49,307 bases of DNA from Bacillota bacterium (lineage in GTDB: Bacteria; Bacillota; Clostridia; Lachnospirales; Lachnospiraceae). The first letter of the stretch is position 1; the number at the start of each line of letters is the position of its first letter. Under the pieces are notes generated by a model, which was not told where the DNA came from, searched no databases, and saw only the letters and a list, made by a program, of their open reading frames with translations. The translations under genes and the position numbers were made by a program. Positions 24,567-33,740 of this stretch are shown here, in pieces. The DNA is taken from assembly GCA_902363515.1 (NCBI GenBank), contig CABJAN010000024.1:1-49307 (forward strand). The letters are read 5' to 3'.

Positions 24567-25598
24567 ATGAGTTTTAGATTTGTCAAACAGCTTCCCACAC
24601 CTGATGAAGTAAAAGAGCAGGTGCCTGTCTCGGAAGCTTTAAAAAAAGTAAAAGAAAAAAGAGACCGTGAAATTCAGGCTGTTTTTACCGGAAAATCTGA
24701 CAAGTTTCTGGTAATTATCGGTCCCTGCTCTGCAGATAATGAAGATTCTGTATGTGAGTATACCAACCGTCTGGCCGCCATACAGGAAAAGGTTGCAGAA
24801 CGTCTGATTCTGGTACCACGCATTTATACCAACAAACCACGTACCACCGGAGAAGGCTATAAAGGAATGCTGCATCAGCCAGACCCGGAAGCCAAGCCGG
24901 ATATGCTTGCCGGAATTCTGGCAATCCGTCATATGCACCTTCGTTCCCTGGCAGAAACAGGCTTAACCTCTGCAGATGAAATGCTTTATCCTGACAACTG
25001 GCATTATCTTTCTGATTTGCTTTCCTATGTTGCCATTGGCGCCCGTTCTGTAGAAAATCAGGAACACCGCCTTATGGTCAGCGGACTGGATATTCCGGTT
25101 GGAATGAAAAATCCTACCAGTGGTGATTTTTCGGTTATGTTAAATTCTGTAATTGCCGGTCAGGGCAGCCATGACTTCATTTCCAGAGGATGGGAAGTCG
25201 CCACAGAGGGCAACCCTCTTACCCATACTATTTTAAGAGGCGCCGTCAGCAAACACGGAAATACGATTCCTAATTATCACTATGAAGATTTACAGCGCCT
25301 TCTGGATATGTATGGTCAGAAAAATCTGGCAAACCCGGCAGTTATCATTGATGCCAATCATTCAAACTCCGGAAAACAATTTAAACAGCAAATTCGAATT
25401 GTAAAAGAAGTCCTGCACAGCCGTCTGGTTTCCAGAGAGATTCAAAATCTGGTAAAAGGTGTGATGGTCGAAAGCTACCTGGTAGAAGGTAATCAGAAAA
25501 TCGGTCCAAATCATATTTACGGAAAATCCATTACAGACCCCTGTCTTGGATGGGAAGACACTGAAAAACTTATCTATACCATTGCAGAACTCTGCTGA
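24567..25598 (+). CDS. aroF: 3-deoxy-7-phosphoheptulonate synthase, class I
   Basis: A 343-residue DAHP synthase of the AroFGH class, joining PEP and erythrose 4-phosphate at the entry to aromatic amino acid synthesis. Motifs: IIGPCSADNEDSV, PRIYTNKPRTTGEGYKGM, SVENQEHRLMVSGLDIP, GMKNPTSGDF, DANHSNSGK, and a C-terminal metal-binding DPCLGWEDTEKL. The frame extends to 24546, but GAGGGAGA lies before the ATG at 24567. It is a single-gene unit; feedback specificity (Phe, Tyr or Trp) cannot be told from sequence reading, so the symbol is approximate. Confidence 0.92.
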   Translation: MSFRFVKQLPTPDEVKEQVPVSEALKKVKEKRDREIQAVFTGKSDKFLVIIGPCSADNEDSVCEYTNRLAAIQEKVAERLILVPRIYTNKPRTTGEGYKGMLHQPDPEAKPDMLAGILAIRHMHLRSLAETGLTSADEMLYPDNWHYLSDLLSYVAIGARSVENQEHRLMVSGLDIPVGMKNPTSGDFSVMLNSVIAGQGSHDFISRGWEVATEGNPLTHTILRGAVSKHGNTIPNYHYEDLQRLLDMYGQKNLANPAVIIDANHSNSGKQFKQQIRIVKEVLHSRLVSREIQNLVKGVMVESYLVEGNQKIGPNHIYGKSITDPCLGWEDTEKLIYTIAELC

Positions 25599-25627
25599 TA
25601 AGGAAATATTTAATCTGATAATAAAGT

Positions 25628-25690
25628 AAGAACTGTTACACAAAATGAGATTCAGGAATCTTGATGCATTTTATATAACAGTTCTTTTTT
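25628..25690. terminator. Three-tier bidirectional terminator
   Basis: Nested pairings: AAGAACTGTTA (25628-25638) with TAACAGTTCTT (25676-25686), then AAAATG with CATTTT, then AGATTC with GAATCT at the tip. It is followed by TTTTTT on the plus strand. It lies between the DAHP synthase gene and the convergent xerD and can serve both. Confidence 0.85.
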
Positions 25691-26573
25691 ATTTTCTGGG
25701 ATGTGCTTTCATATACACATCTCTGATTTTATTCACATTCATATTCATATAAATCTGGGTTGTGGAAATATCCGAATGTCCCATCATTTCCTGTACGCTC
25801 TTTAAATCAGCGCCATTTTGTACCAGATGTGCAGCAAAGGAATGGCGCAGGGTATGTGGCGTAATGTCCTGTTGAATCCCAGCCGCTGCAGCATAGCTTT
25901 TCAGAACCTTCCAAAATCCCTGGCGGCTCATTGCCTTACCGGAACAGTTTACAAAAAGCAGCTCATTTGGTTTTCCCCCGATCAGTTCTTCTCTTGCGCC
26001 TTCTATATAATGTTCCACTGCCCTTCTGGCCGCGCTTCCGAAAGGAATCACCCTCTCCTTATCACTGCCGCTGCATGTAATATATCCCAGTTTTAAATTC
26101 AAATCTTTTAAGGTGAGGTGAATCAATTCACTCACACGGATACCAGTGGCATACAGCAGTTCCAGCATAGCTCTGTCCCGGATTCCCTTTGCTGTGTTCG
26201 CCTTGGGCTGCTGCAAAAGCAAGTCCACTTCCTCTACAGTAAGAATACCAGGCATTTTTTTCTCAATCTTCGGTGCTTTTAAGGTTTCCGCAGGATTTTC
26301 CTTCCACCCGCTTTTCTGACATAAATACTGAAAAAACGCCCGGATAGAAGCAATGCTCCTGGATATGGAAGATGGGGCAAACTGCTCTTTCTCCATATAC
26401 ATGATATAAGAATTCAAAATCGTAGTTGTTACCTGTTCTACGTCCTGAATTCCCTCTCTCATCAAAAACTGCTCTAATTTCCTTAAATCACGTTCATAGG
26501 AAATCTCTGTATTTTTTGAAGTGCCTCTGGTATTATGTAAATAGCCGATGAACTCTTGTATTTCGCACTTCAT
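25689..26573 (-). CDS. xerD: Site-specific tyrosine recombinase XerD
   Basis: A 294-residue tyrosine recombinase that resolves chromosome dimers at dif. A SAM-like N-terminal core-binding domain (IQEFIGYLHNTRGTSKNTEISY) precedes the catalytic domain. The latter holds Arg in ATGIRVSELIHL, HTLRHSFAAHL with the second Arg, and GHSDISTTQIYMNM with the nucleophilic Tyr. Length and the position after spoIIM match the Firmicute XerD locus. No dif site is seen in the window. Confidence 0.94.
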   Translation of the reverse strand: MKCEIQEFIGYLHNTRGTSKNTEISYERDLRKLEQFLMREGIQDVEQVTTTILNSYIMYMEKEQFAPSSISRSIASIRAFFQYLCQKSGWKENPAETLKAPKIEKKMPGILTVEEVDLLLQQPKANTAKGIRDRAMLELLYATGIRVSELIHLTLKDLNLKLGYITCSGSDKERVIPFGSAARRAVEHYIEGAREELIGGKPNELLFVNCSGKAMSRQGFWKVLKSYAAAAGIQQDITPHTLRHSFAAHLVQNGADLKSVQEMMGHSDISTTQIYMNMNVNKIRDVYMKAHPRK

Positions 26574-26603
26574 AATTTATTCCCCTTCTTAAATAGGCAT
26601 ATT

Positions 26604-26634
26604 TCGATTATATATCAACTGGGACACAAAAATC
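26604..26634 (-). promoter_or_regulatory. Probable promoter of xerD
   Basis: On the minus strand TTGATT and TATAAT lie upstream of xerD with an 18-bp spacer (roughly 26604-26634). The rest of the 185-bp gap up to spoIIM is AT-rich and shows no gene. Confidence 0.45.
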
Positions 26635-26758
26635 AAACCTAAATTTAACAAAAATCCTTATTTTTCAAGGTTTTTCCAACTCCCCACAACATATCGCAAG
26701 ATTTTTTCTTTTGTTATACCACATATGGTAAACTTGTAATTATTAATTTTTTGTAAAC

Positions 26759-27328
26759 TTAAAGCCATTTTTCCAAAACATGGCAAAGAAGATTTTGATT
26801 AACATAACTTTCCATCCAGATTCCCAAAAGCAGGCAAATCAAAGTACCTGTCAGAAAAAAGAAATATGCCTTATAATCAGAGGCTTCCTTTTTTCTGTTT
26901 CCCCATGATTTCTGGCTCATCTGGGCTACCAGAAAGAAAAAGAACAGCCAGCCAGGTACGTAAAAAAGAATTTGCGGAAAAAAGCACAGCCCCGCCATCC
27001 CCATTCCTTTTAACCCGTATTCTACTAAAAAAAGCGTAATCAGATTTCCCCCAAGAAAGCCAAACCACAAAAGGCTGGCTACTGCCATAGGAAGCCCAAA
27101 AGGTGTCAGGCCACAAATAGCTCCGATGAAAAAGAAGGTTCCTCTTTTTATCAGCAAGTTTCCAAAAAGATATTCCCTTCCCTCTGTCAGATTAGAAAAG
27201 GAAGCCAGGTAGACAGGAAGCAAACTTGTCTGGTATCCTTTTTCTCTTATATAAAAATTGCAACATAAAACTCCCAAAACCACACCTGCTGCATATAGAC
27301 TGAAAAACAATTTCAGATATTTTTTCAT
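26759..27328 (-). CDS. spoIIM: Stage II sporulation protein M-like membrane protein
   Basis: A 189-residue integral membrane protein with about five helices, fitting SpoIIM (DUF95), part of the DMP complex that remodels septal wall during engulfment. The start at 27328 (MKKYLKLFF) follows AGGGTGAAGAG; an upstream ATG at 27364 overlaps the rny terminator. The family is divergent and my call rests partly on position between xerD and recA-rny, where spoIIM occurs in other Firmicutes. Hydrophobic pattern GLTPFGLPMAVASLLWFGFL and GGNLITLFL fit. Confidence 0.7.
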   Translation of the reverse strand: MKKYLKLFFSLYAAGVVLGVLCCNFYIREKGYQTSLLPVYLASFSNLTEGREYLFGNLLIKRGTFFFIGAICGLTPFGLPMAVASLLWFGFLGGNLITLFLVEYGLKGMGMAGLCFFPQILFYVPGWLFFFFLVAQMSQKSWGNRKKEASDYKAYFFFLTGTLICLLLGIWMESYVNQNLLCHVLEKWL

Positions 27329-27367
27329 TCTCTTCACCCTGTATAGTTTATGTTTTTTCCACAAAAA

Positions 27368-27398
27368 AAAGACCTGACATAATATTATGCAGGTCTTT
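27368..27398 (-). terminator. Terminator of rny
   Basis: AAAGACCTG (27368-27376) pairs with CAGGTCTTT (27390-27398), with CATAATATTATG pairing inside. On the minus strand it is followed by TTTTTTTT. It lies 26 bp after the rny stop. Confidence 0.9.
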
Positions 27399-27423
27399 TA
27401 TAAGCCTTTCAAGTCGATTTTCA

Positions 27424-28983
27424 TCACTTGGCGTAATCTACTACCCGTGATTCGCGAATTACATTCACTTTAATCTGTCCAGGATATTCCAGTTCAGCTT
27501 CAATCTGTTTGGAAATATCTCTTGCCAGCAATACCATATCAGCATCTGTAACATGCTCTGGTACCACCATAACACGAATTTCTCTTCCCGCCTGAATAGC
27601 AAAAGATTTATCAACTCCCTTAAAGGAGTTTGTGATGTCTTCTAGTTGTTTTAATCTGTTGGTATAGGTTTCTAAAGTTTCTCTTCTTGCACCAGGTCTT
27701 GCAGCAGAAATTGCATCTGCAGCCTGTACAATACATGCCACCAATGAAGCCGGTTCCACATCTCCGTGATGGGATTCCACTGCATTGATTACAATCTGTG
27801 ATTCTTTATATTTTTTACATAAGTCAGCACCAATCTGAATATGGGAACCTTCCACTTCATGGTCAATGGATTTTCCAATATCGTGGAGCAGACCTGCTCT
27901 TTTCGCCATTCGTATATCTGTTCCTACTTCTCCTGCAAGTAAACCTGCAAGCTGAGCTACTTCAATAGAATGTTTTAATGCATTCTGTCCATAGCTTGAG
28001 CGGAACTTCATGCGGCCCAGAAGACGGATCAGTTCCGGATGGATACCGTGAACTCCTACTTCCAATGCTGCGGCTTCTCCTTCTTCCCGCATCATGGCTT
28101 CCACTTCTCTTTGAGCCTTTTCAACCATTTCTTCAATTCTAGCCGGATGAATACGTCCGTCTACGATTAATTTTTCCAATGCGATTCTGGCTACTTCTCT
28201 TCGGATTGGATCAAATCCTGACAACACAACCGCTTCCGGAGTATCATCAATAATCAAATCCACACCTGTAAGGGTTTCCAAGGTTCTGATATTACGTCCT
28301 TCTCGTCCGATAATACGTCCCTTCATCTCATCGCTTGGCAGTTGTACAACAGAAATCGTAGTCTCAGCCACATGGTCTGCTGCACATTTCTGAATAGCAG
28401 TTACTACATATTCTTTTGCCTTTTTGTCAGCTTCTTCTCTTGCCTTGCTCTCCAATTCCTTGTAGAGCTTAGCTGTGTCAATTTTTACTTCGTCTTCAAC
28501 AGTTTTCAACAGATAATCTTTTGCCTGTTCGGAGGTAAGGCCGGAAATTCGTTCCAGTTCCTGTACTCTCTGTCCTTGTAATTCATCGACTTTCTTTTCT
28601 TTCTTCTTTAACTCTACTTCTTTTGCTGTGTACTCAGCTTCCCTTCTTTCTAAAGCATCTGCTTTCTTATCAAGGGCTTCTTCTTTTGATAAAACACGTT
28701 TCTCATACTTCTGAAGTTCATTGCGTCTCTCTCTGGTCTCCTTCTCAAGTTCATTTTTGGTTCGGAGATTTTCTTCTTTTGCTTCCAAGAGAGCTTCACG
28801 TTTCTTTGTCTCAGCAGTCTTCAATGCTTCATCTATAATGCTTCTTGCTTTTACTTCTGCGGTTCCAATAGTTTCTGCGTCTTTTTCTGTTTTTTTCTTC
28901 ACAGAAAGATTTGCAGTTACCGGAATGGAAACCAGCAAGGTAACAGCCACAGCAACAAGTGCAACTATTACATAGATTGCCAC
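27424..28983 (-). CDS. rny: Ribonuclease Y
   Basis: A membrane-bound endoribonuclease (519 residues) that starts mRNA decay in Firmicutes. One N-terminal helix (about residues 2-24) is followed by a long charged coiled coil to about 200. A KH domain with [15 protein letters not shown] comes next, then an HD domain with [20 protein letters not shown]. It starts with GTG at 28983, preceded by a perfect AAGGAGGTG. That site is in a short hairpin with CTCCT, which could dampen initiation. It lies between spoIIM and recX. Confidence 0.96.
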   Translation of the reverse strand: MAIYVIVALVAVAVTLLVSIPVTANLSVKKKTEKDAETIGTAEVKARSIIDEALKTAETKKREALLEAKEENLRTKNELEKETRERRNELQKYEKRVLSKEEALDKKADALERREAEYTAKEVELKKKEKKVDELQGQRVQELERISGLTSEQAKDYLLKTVEDEVKIDTAKLYKELESKAREEADKKAKEYVVTAIQKCAADHVAETTISVVQLPSDEMKGRIIGREGRNIRTLETLTGVDLIIDDTPEAVVLSGFDPIRREVARIALEKLIVDGRIHPARIEEMVEKAQREVEAMMREEGEAAALEVGVHGIHPELIRLLGRMKFRSSYGQNALKHSIEVAQLAGLLAGEVGTDIRMAKRAGLLHDIGKSIDHEVEGSHIQIGADLCKKYKESQIVINAVESHHGDVEPASLVACIVQAADAISAARPGARRETLETYTNRLKQLEDITNSFKGVDKSFAIQAGREIRVMVVPEHVTDADMVLLARDISKQIEAELEYPGQIKVNVIRESRVVDYAK

Positions 28984-28996
28984 AGGAGCACCTCCT
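28984..28996 (-). promoter_or_regulatory. Ribosome site of rny held in a hairpin
   Basis: On the minus strand AGGAG (28992-28996) pairs with CTCCT (28984-28988) around GTG, immediately before the GTG start at 28983. The ribosome site is otherwise a perfect anti-SD match. Confidence 0.5.
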
Positions 28997-29024
28997 TATT
29001 TAATTTTCATTGTACAAATACAAC

Positions 29025-29040
29025 AGTATAATTTTATACT
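29025..29040 (-). promoter_or_regulatory. Palindrome over the rny promoter
   Basis: AGTATAATTTTATACT is a 16-bp perfect palindrome with a 2-bp centre. It overlaps a -10 (TAAAAT) that is 17 bp from a TTGACT -35 on the minus strand, so it may be an operator. Confidence 0.4.
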
Positions 29041-29079
29041 GAATTCATAAAAAAGTCAACAAAAAGGTGAGCCTGTCTC

Positions 29080-29694
29080 TTACTCTTTATCGCTTATCTC
29101 ACGAAAAACCGACAAAATTTCCGAAGAAGAGAACCCTTTTCGCATAAAAAATCCATAAAGCCGCTGTTTCTCTTTTTCTTCCATGGCTCCTTCTCCCTTT
29201 CTCTTGCTCTGAAGCATCTTACGGATCGTCTCTTTTGCATCCATCTGTTCCTCTGCTTCTTCCAGGGCTCTGGCAACGATTTCTGCCGAAATTCCCTTTT
29301 GCAGCAATTCCATTTTAAGTCTGGCTTTTCCTTTTTTGCTTTTTTGAAATTCAATATATCTTGCCGCATACCGGACATCATCAATATAATGAAAAGACTC
29401 TACATATTTCAGAGCCTCTTCCACAGCTTTTGTGGGATAGCCGCTCTGCTCCAGCTTTTTCTTCAGTTCTGCCCTGGTTCTGTCCATTTTTTCCAGCAGA
29501 TGCATGGCTCTTAATTTTGCCCTTTTGGTAAGTACCTGTCCTACCAGTTCTTCGTAAATCTCTTCCGGCAGTTCCTCATCTTTTTGAATGTGATAGCGGG
29601 ACAGCTCGCCTTTGTATAATACAAAAGCGGGCTGTCCGTCCAGTTCAATCTGAAATTTTTGCCGGGTCACAGGCTTTATTTCTGTAACAATCAT
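29080..29694 (-). CDS. recX: Regulatory protein RecX
   Basis: A 204-residue three-helix-repeat protein that modulates RecA filaments. Typical: YLTKRAKLRAMHLLEKMDRTRAELKKKL-like stretches with LTKRAK, YPTKAVEEALKYVESFHYIDD, and KKGKARLKMELLQKGISAEIV. It lies 11 bp after recA, and the two are probably cotranscribed under SOS control. The protein ends 45 bp before the rny promoter. Confidence 0.93.
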   Translation of the reverse strand: MIVTEIKPVTRQKFQIELDGQPAFVLYKGELSRYHIQKDEELPEEIYEELVGQVLTKRAKLRAMHLLEKMDRTRAELKKKLEQSGYPTKAVEEALKYVESFHYIDDVRYAARYIEFQKSKKGKARLKMELLQKGISAEIVARALEEAEEQMDAKETIRKMLQSKRKGEGAMEEKEKQRLYGFFMRKGFSSSEILSVFREISDKE

Positions 29695-29705
29695 GTTTTA
29701 ACCTC

Positions 29706-30827
29706 TTATTCCTCTTCCTGTGTCTCCAAAGGCATGGTCTCCTGCTCAAAAGTTTCAGAGGTTTCCGTCTCTTTTGCAGCCGCTCCTCCTTCTGCAAGAC
29801 CATAATGCGCTCTTACTTTCTGTTCGATTTCTTCCGCAACCTGAGGATTATCCTTTAAGTATTTCTTCGCATTTTCACGGCCCTGTCCGATCTTCCCATC
29901 ATTATATGCATACCAGGCGCCACTCTTATTCACAATGCCAAGATTTGCTGCCAAATCCAGAATATCCCCTTCTTTTGAAATCCCTTCTCCAAACATAATA
30001 TCAAATTCTGCTTCTTTAAAAGGAGGTGCAATCTTATTCTTTACCACTTTGATTCTGGTGCGGTTACCAACCATCTCACCGCTTTGTTTTAAGGTTTCGA
30101 TTCTTCGCACATCCATACGGATAGAAGAATAGAATTTCAAAGCACGTCCCCCTGTGGTAACCTCCGGATTTCCGAACATAACCCCTACTTTTTCACGAAG
30201 CTGGTTAATAAAGATAACAATACAATTGGACTTGCTGATGTGGGCGGTGAGTTTTCTTAATGCCTGAGACATCAAACGTGCCTGAAGACCTACGTGGGAA
30301 TCACCCATATCGCCTTCAATTTCTGCCTTGGGAACCAGAGCTGCTACAGAGTCCACAATAATAATATCCACAGCGCCGGAACGGACCATGGTCTCTGTAA
30401 TTTCCAAAGCCTGCTCTCCATTATCCGGCTGTGATATATAAAGATTGTCAATATCTACCCCTATGTTCTTGGCATATGCAGGGTCAAGGGCATGTTCCGC
30501 ATCAATAAAGCCTGCAATTCCGCCGCGCTTCTGTACCTCTGCAACCATGTGCAGGGCAACAGTAGTCTTACCACTGGATTCCGGTCCATAGACTTCTATA
30601 ATTCTTCCCTTTGGAATTCCGCCCAGTCCCAGAGCAATATCAAGGCTCAAAGCTCCTGTAGGTATGGTTTCCACGTTCATATTTGCAGCAGAATCTCCAA
30701 GCTTCATCACAGAGCCCTTTCCGAACTGCTTTTCAATCTGAGCCAGCGCTCCGTCCAGAGCCTTTAATTTATCTTCTTTTTTTAAAACTTCCTTCTTTGA
30801 GGAATCTTCTTTTACTGTCTGTGCCAT
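29706..30827 (-). CDS. recA: Recombinase RecA
   Basis: The strand-exchange and SOS coprotease protein, 373 residues from the ATG at 30827. AGGAG is 7 nt before that ATG; the ATG at 30833 abuts it. Walker A is GPESSGKTT, then [26 protein letters not shown] for Walker B, L1/L2-region [34 protein letters not shown], and an acidic C-terminal tail. A LexA box lies in its leader. Confidence 0.98.
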   Translation of the reverse strand: MAQTVKEDSSKKEVLKKEDKLKALDGALAQIEKQFGKGSVMKLGDSAANMNVETIPTGALSLDIALGLGGIPKGRIIEVYGPESSGKTTVALHMVAEVQKRGGIAGFIDAEHALDPAYAKNIGVDIDNLYISQPDNGEQALEITETMVRSGAVDIIIVDSVAALVPKAEIEGDMGDSHVGLQARLMSQALRKLTAHISKSNCIVIFINQLREKVGVMFGNPEVTTGGRALKFYSSIRMDVRRIETLKQSGEMVGNRTRIKVVKNKIAPPFKEAEFDIMFGEGISKEGDILDLAANLGIVNKSGAWYAYNDGKIGQGRENAKKYLKDNPQVAEEIEQKVRAHYGLAEGGAAAKETETSETFEQETMPLETQEEE

Positions 30828-30863
30828 TCTCATTCTCCTATTTTCTTTTACTATGCAAAACCG

Positions 30864-30877
30864 CGAACTTATGTTCG
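30864..30877 (-). promoter_or_regulatory. LexA (SOS) box of recA
   Basis: CGAACATAAGTTCG on the minus strand (palindromic arms CGAAC/GTTCG, extending to GCGAAC/GTTCGC at 30863-30878) matches the Gram-positive LexA consensus CGAACRNRYGTTCG at 13 of 14 positions. It lies just downstream of the -10. Confidence 0.85.
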
Positions 30878-30889
30878 CTCCTTTGATTT

Positions 30890-30918
30890 ATCATAGTATA
30901 TTTTTTGCCTATTGTCAA
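30890..30918 (-). promoter_or_regulatory. Sigma-A promoter of recA
   Basis: On the minus strand consensus TTGACA (30913-30918) and TATGAT (30890-30895) are 17 bp apart. The region from there to 31140 is about 220 bp in which I see no gene or recognised RNA. Confidence 0.8.
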
Positions 30919-31141
30919 CTGTTTTACCTGTAAGTTTTTCAGTCTGTTACCATATTTTACTCACTCCCATCTCTTTTATAAAAGTCCTCTTTTGAATTCC
31001 GCTTCAGAAATAAAGCAATAGAAAAAAGATTGTTCAGCCAACTGGAATTCTGAATGATTCCGATTTCTGGTGAAATGATGTATGTATATGATAACAAATT
31101 TCCCCTGATTCCTCAAGTTCTTTTGCAAAAAATCCCGAAAA

Positions 31142-31175
31142 AACCCTTTGTCACAAAAACCTGTAACAAAGGGTT
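31142..31175 (-). terminator. Terminator of the coat gene pair
   Basis: A perfect 10-bp stem, AACCCTTTGT (31142-31151) with ACAAAGGGTT (31166-31175), is followed by TTTTTTC on the minus strand, about 20 bp after the coat gene stop. Confidence 0.85.
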
Positions 31176-31193
31176 CTCTCAGGATATTCTGGT

Positions 31194-31451
31194 TTACTGC
31201 ATGGAAGGCTGACTCAGTACAGAACGCACATGAGCAACTTCCTCTGGTTTTGCACATGCTGCAGGAACGTAATAACTTTTCGCTCTTGCAATCTGGTAAA
31301 TCTCTTCCTGAGACATTTCACACTGATTGCGCATCTGTTTCAGCGTTTGTTTTAACTGCTGATTTTCTGTCTGAGAAATCATTTCTCCATAGCGTACCAG
31401 TTCTCCATTGATTCCTGCCAGGGTATCTGAAACCATTGTTTTATCTGTCAT
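31194..31451 (-). CDS. CotF-like spore coat protein
   Basis: An 85-residue protein of the CotF/YraF spore-coat type: helical, with the family's LAGINGELVRYGEMISQTEN stretch, LKQTLKQMRNQCEMSQEEIY and a C-terminal YYVPAACAKPEEVAHV. It lies 12 bp after the related gene at 31464 and is followed by a strong terminator, so the two form a small operon. Expression in the mother cell during sporulation is inferred from the family. Confidence 0.8.
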   Translation of the reverse strand: MTDKTMVSDTLAGINGELVRYGEMISQTENQQLKQTLKQMRNQCEMSQEEIYQIARAKSYYVPAACAKPEEVAHVRSVLSQPSMQ

Positions 31452-31463
31452 TTTCTCTTCCTC

Positions 31464-31649
31464 CTACTGCAAAAATGTCATTAACTGCTGCTTGCTTTCC
31501 ATTGCAGACTGGGCTGACTTCTGGAAAAACTGTTTTACCTGTGGGTCCTGTGCTTCGTGGGCATAATCCTGCATTTTGCAGTGAGTGGTTTCAAATCCGC
31601 CGATTAAGTGGCGCAGATTCTGTAAATCAAGTACTGAAATCTCTGTCAT
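31464..31649 (-). CDS. Small CotF-related spore coat protein
   Basis: A 61-residue protein beginning MTEISVLDLQNLRHLIGG, with THCKMQDYAHEAQDPQVKQF, resembling the first helices of CotF/YraG-type coat proteins. AGGAGG is 9 nt before the ATG at 31649; the reading frame extends to 31733 but has no other good site. It is paired with the coat gene at 31194 and probably makes the two halves of a helical bundle. About 40 bp upstream is CATACTAAG (31686-31694, minus strand), which weakly resembles a sporulation -10. Confidence 0.75.
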   Translation of the reverse strand: MTEISVLDLQNLRHLIGGFETTHCKMQDYAHEAQDPQVKQFFQKSAQSAMESKQQLMTFLQ

Positions 31650-31736
31650 CTTAAAATTCCTCCTGTTCTTTTCTTTCTTCACACTCTTAGTATGGCAGGA
31701 TTCCAGTTTTCTATAACTTGTTTTTTGTTCCATTTT

Positions 31737-33740
31737 TTAAACATTCCGGATAATCCGTTTACTTCCGAAATACGTAAGCAGGAAATAACCTCCGTAAATT
31801 CCAATCAGGATTCCTGCTGTTGCCAAAATAGATGCATAGCTTCCGATTTTCCCCATACTTTCCAGCATAATTTTAATAAAAGTCATACCAAAAACAGAAT
31901 GAATCAATGCAACCAGAAGGGGCAGGAAGAAGAAAATGGCAATCTGACGAAACAATGCCCGGTGAATCAACGCCTCGTCTGCACCAATTTTCCGAAGCAT
32001 CTCATAGCGCTCCTTATTGTCTGAGCTTTCGGATAATTCTTTTAGAGCCAGAAGCGCTGCGCTGGAAATCAAAAAGATAATGCCAAGATAAATTGCCATA
32101 AAGGTTACGGTTGCAGATAAGCCTCCGCTCACTTCAACAATTTCAATTTTACTGACAAAAGCTAATTCTTCTGTTTCTAAAGCTGCTGCCAGTTTCTCTT
32201 TTTCCTCCCGTTCCTGTTTGCTGTCCGCCTGATAATTTGCTGCCAGGAATTCTTCACTTTTCCAGGATTCCTGTACACTGTCATCCGGAAGCACCACAAA
32301 ACCGCTGTTAGCATGGTTTGGCATCATTTCAAAAAATCCGTACTGACACTTCTCATAAGCCGGCGTATAGGTTTTTCCGTTCAGGGTAATGGTCTTCCCT
32401 TCTTTTAACAAAGGGTTTCTGATTTTTTCAAACACCTCATAATCACACACAATCGCGTAAGTTCCTTCCGGAACTTCCAGTTTTGAAAGCCCGTACATAC
32501 CTGCAAGGCGGTTATAATCTGATACCTTTACAATGTCTTCCGGCATCTCCTCTGCCGAAAATTCCACCATTCCAGCTACAGTAAATCTATCCTTTCCAAT
32601 GGTTTCTGCCACTGTGAGTTCTTCACTTTCATAAATCGTCATCTGCACTGCATCAGAAGCAAAGAGCTCCCCCTTCTTTTCTTCATATAAGTCTGAAAGT
32701 ACCTTATCTGCATCTGGTCTTTCGTTCTCACCATCTCCATAATAAACAGCATAATTCACATCTGCCGGCGTCATCTCTCCCAGCATTTTCTGAAAATTAT
32801 AATTTAATCCAAGCCCTCCTGCCAGAACACAAATGGTCACAAACAACATAAGGCAGATAACGGTCATAGCAAACACCATGGTATTTACCTTGCTGTGAAT
32901 CTGGCGCAAAACAAAAGCGTTTAAATCCCGCAAATAGAATTTCCTGCTTCTTTGCATAATATTCAGCAAAAATCCGGACAAAGACCAGAACAGGAAAAAA
33001 GTTCCCAGGCAGCCAGCCAGAATAATCCATCCCACATCCTGCTGGTTTAAAGAGTCCGGGTGGCATACCCGGTAATACTGAATGCCAAGATCCGCTGCTG
33101 CCAGAAGGAAAATCACAAAGCAAAGCAGTGGATTTTTCATTTTCACCTGTTCATTTTCTTTTCTGGCTGACAAAAGACGAATCAGACGGCATTTGGAAAT
33201 GCTTACTACATTAAACACTGCTACAATGGCAAACATAATGGCAAAATAACAGATGGTCTTAACAAATGCTTTGGAAGAAAATACAAACTGATATCCATCC
33301 ATAACGCCGCCAAACATTTTCACCACCAGAAGCGACATAAACTGAGCGCCGAAAATACCCAGAACCAGGCCTACTGCCAGAGAAACCAGCCCAATGATAA
33401 CTGTTTCTCCCAGAAGGATTCTGGATATCTGTCCTTTTCCCATTCCAAGGGTCATATAAACGCCAAATTCCTTTTTTCTGCGCTTAATAAGAAAATTATT
33501 GGCATAGACAATCAGGAAGCCCAAAATAAAAGAAATAAACACAGACATACCGCTTAACATCTGCACCATTAGTTCAATAATGTCATAGGTAGAGCTGCTC
33601 AGCACCTTCATGGTCTGCTGGGAATCTAGGGAATTAAACACGTAAAAAATTCCCACACCTAAAATCAGGGTAACAAAATAAATAGCGTAATCTTTAAAGC
33701 TCTTCTTCATATTTTTTACGGAAAGCTTAAATAACATCAT
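31737..33740 (-). CDS. bceB: BceB-type ABC transporter permease
   Basis: A 667-residue permease of the BceB/VraG family that detects and removes peptide antibiotics such as bacitracin from lipid targets. About ten helices are visible: seven in the first ~310 residues, a ~220-residue extracellular domain with PADVNYAVYYGDGEN, then three more helices at the end. LIVYANNFLIKRRKKEFGVYMTLGM is a family hallmark. It overlaps bceA by 14 bp and its start has GGGAGGTGAG upstream. The inducing antibiotic cannot be predicted. Confidence 0.9.
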   Translation of the reverse strand: MMLFKLSVKNMKKSFKDYAIYFVTLILGVGIFYVFNSLDSQQTMKVLSSSTYDIIELMVQMLSGMSVFISFILGFLIVYANNFLIKRRKKEFGVYMTLGMGKGQISRILLGETVIIGLVSLAVGLVLGIFGAQFMSLLVVKMFGGVMDGYQFVFSSKAFVKTICYFAIMFAIVAVFNVVSISKCRLIRLLSARKENEQVKMKNPLLCFVIFLLAAADLGIQYYRVCHPDSLNQQDVGWIILAGCLGTFFLFWSLSGFLLNIMQRSRKFYLRDLNAFVLRQIHSKVNTMVFAMTVICLMLFVTICVLAGGLGLNYNFQKMLGEMTPADVNYAVYYGDGENERPDADKVLSDLYEEKKGELFASDAVQMTIYESEELTVAETIGKDRFTVAGMVEFSAEEMPEDIVKVSDYNRLAGMYGLSKLEVPEGTYAIVCDYEVFEKIRNPLLKEGKTITLNGKTYTPAYEKCQYGFFEMMPNHANSGFVVLPDDSVQESWKSEEFLAANYQADSKQEREEKEKLAAALETEELAFVSKIEIVEVSGGLSATVTFMAIYLGIIFLISSAALLALKELSESSDNKERYEMLRKIGADEALIHRALFRQIAIFFFLPLLVALIHSVFGMTFIKIMLESMGKIGSYASILATAGILIGIYGGYFLLTYFGSKRIIRNV

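Noticed and set aside
30976..31257. 93-codon minus-strand frame between recA and the coat genes
   Set aside because: It overlaps the well-supported coat gene and its terminator, has no ribosome site and resembles nothing.
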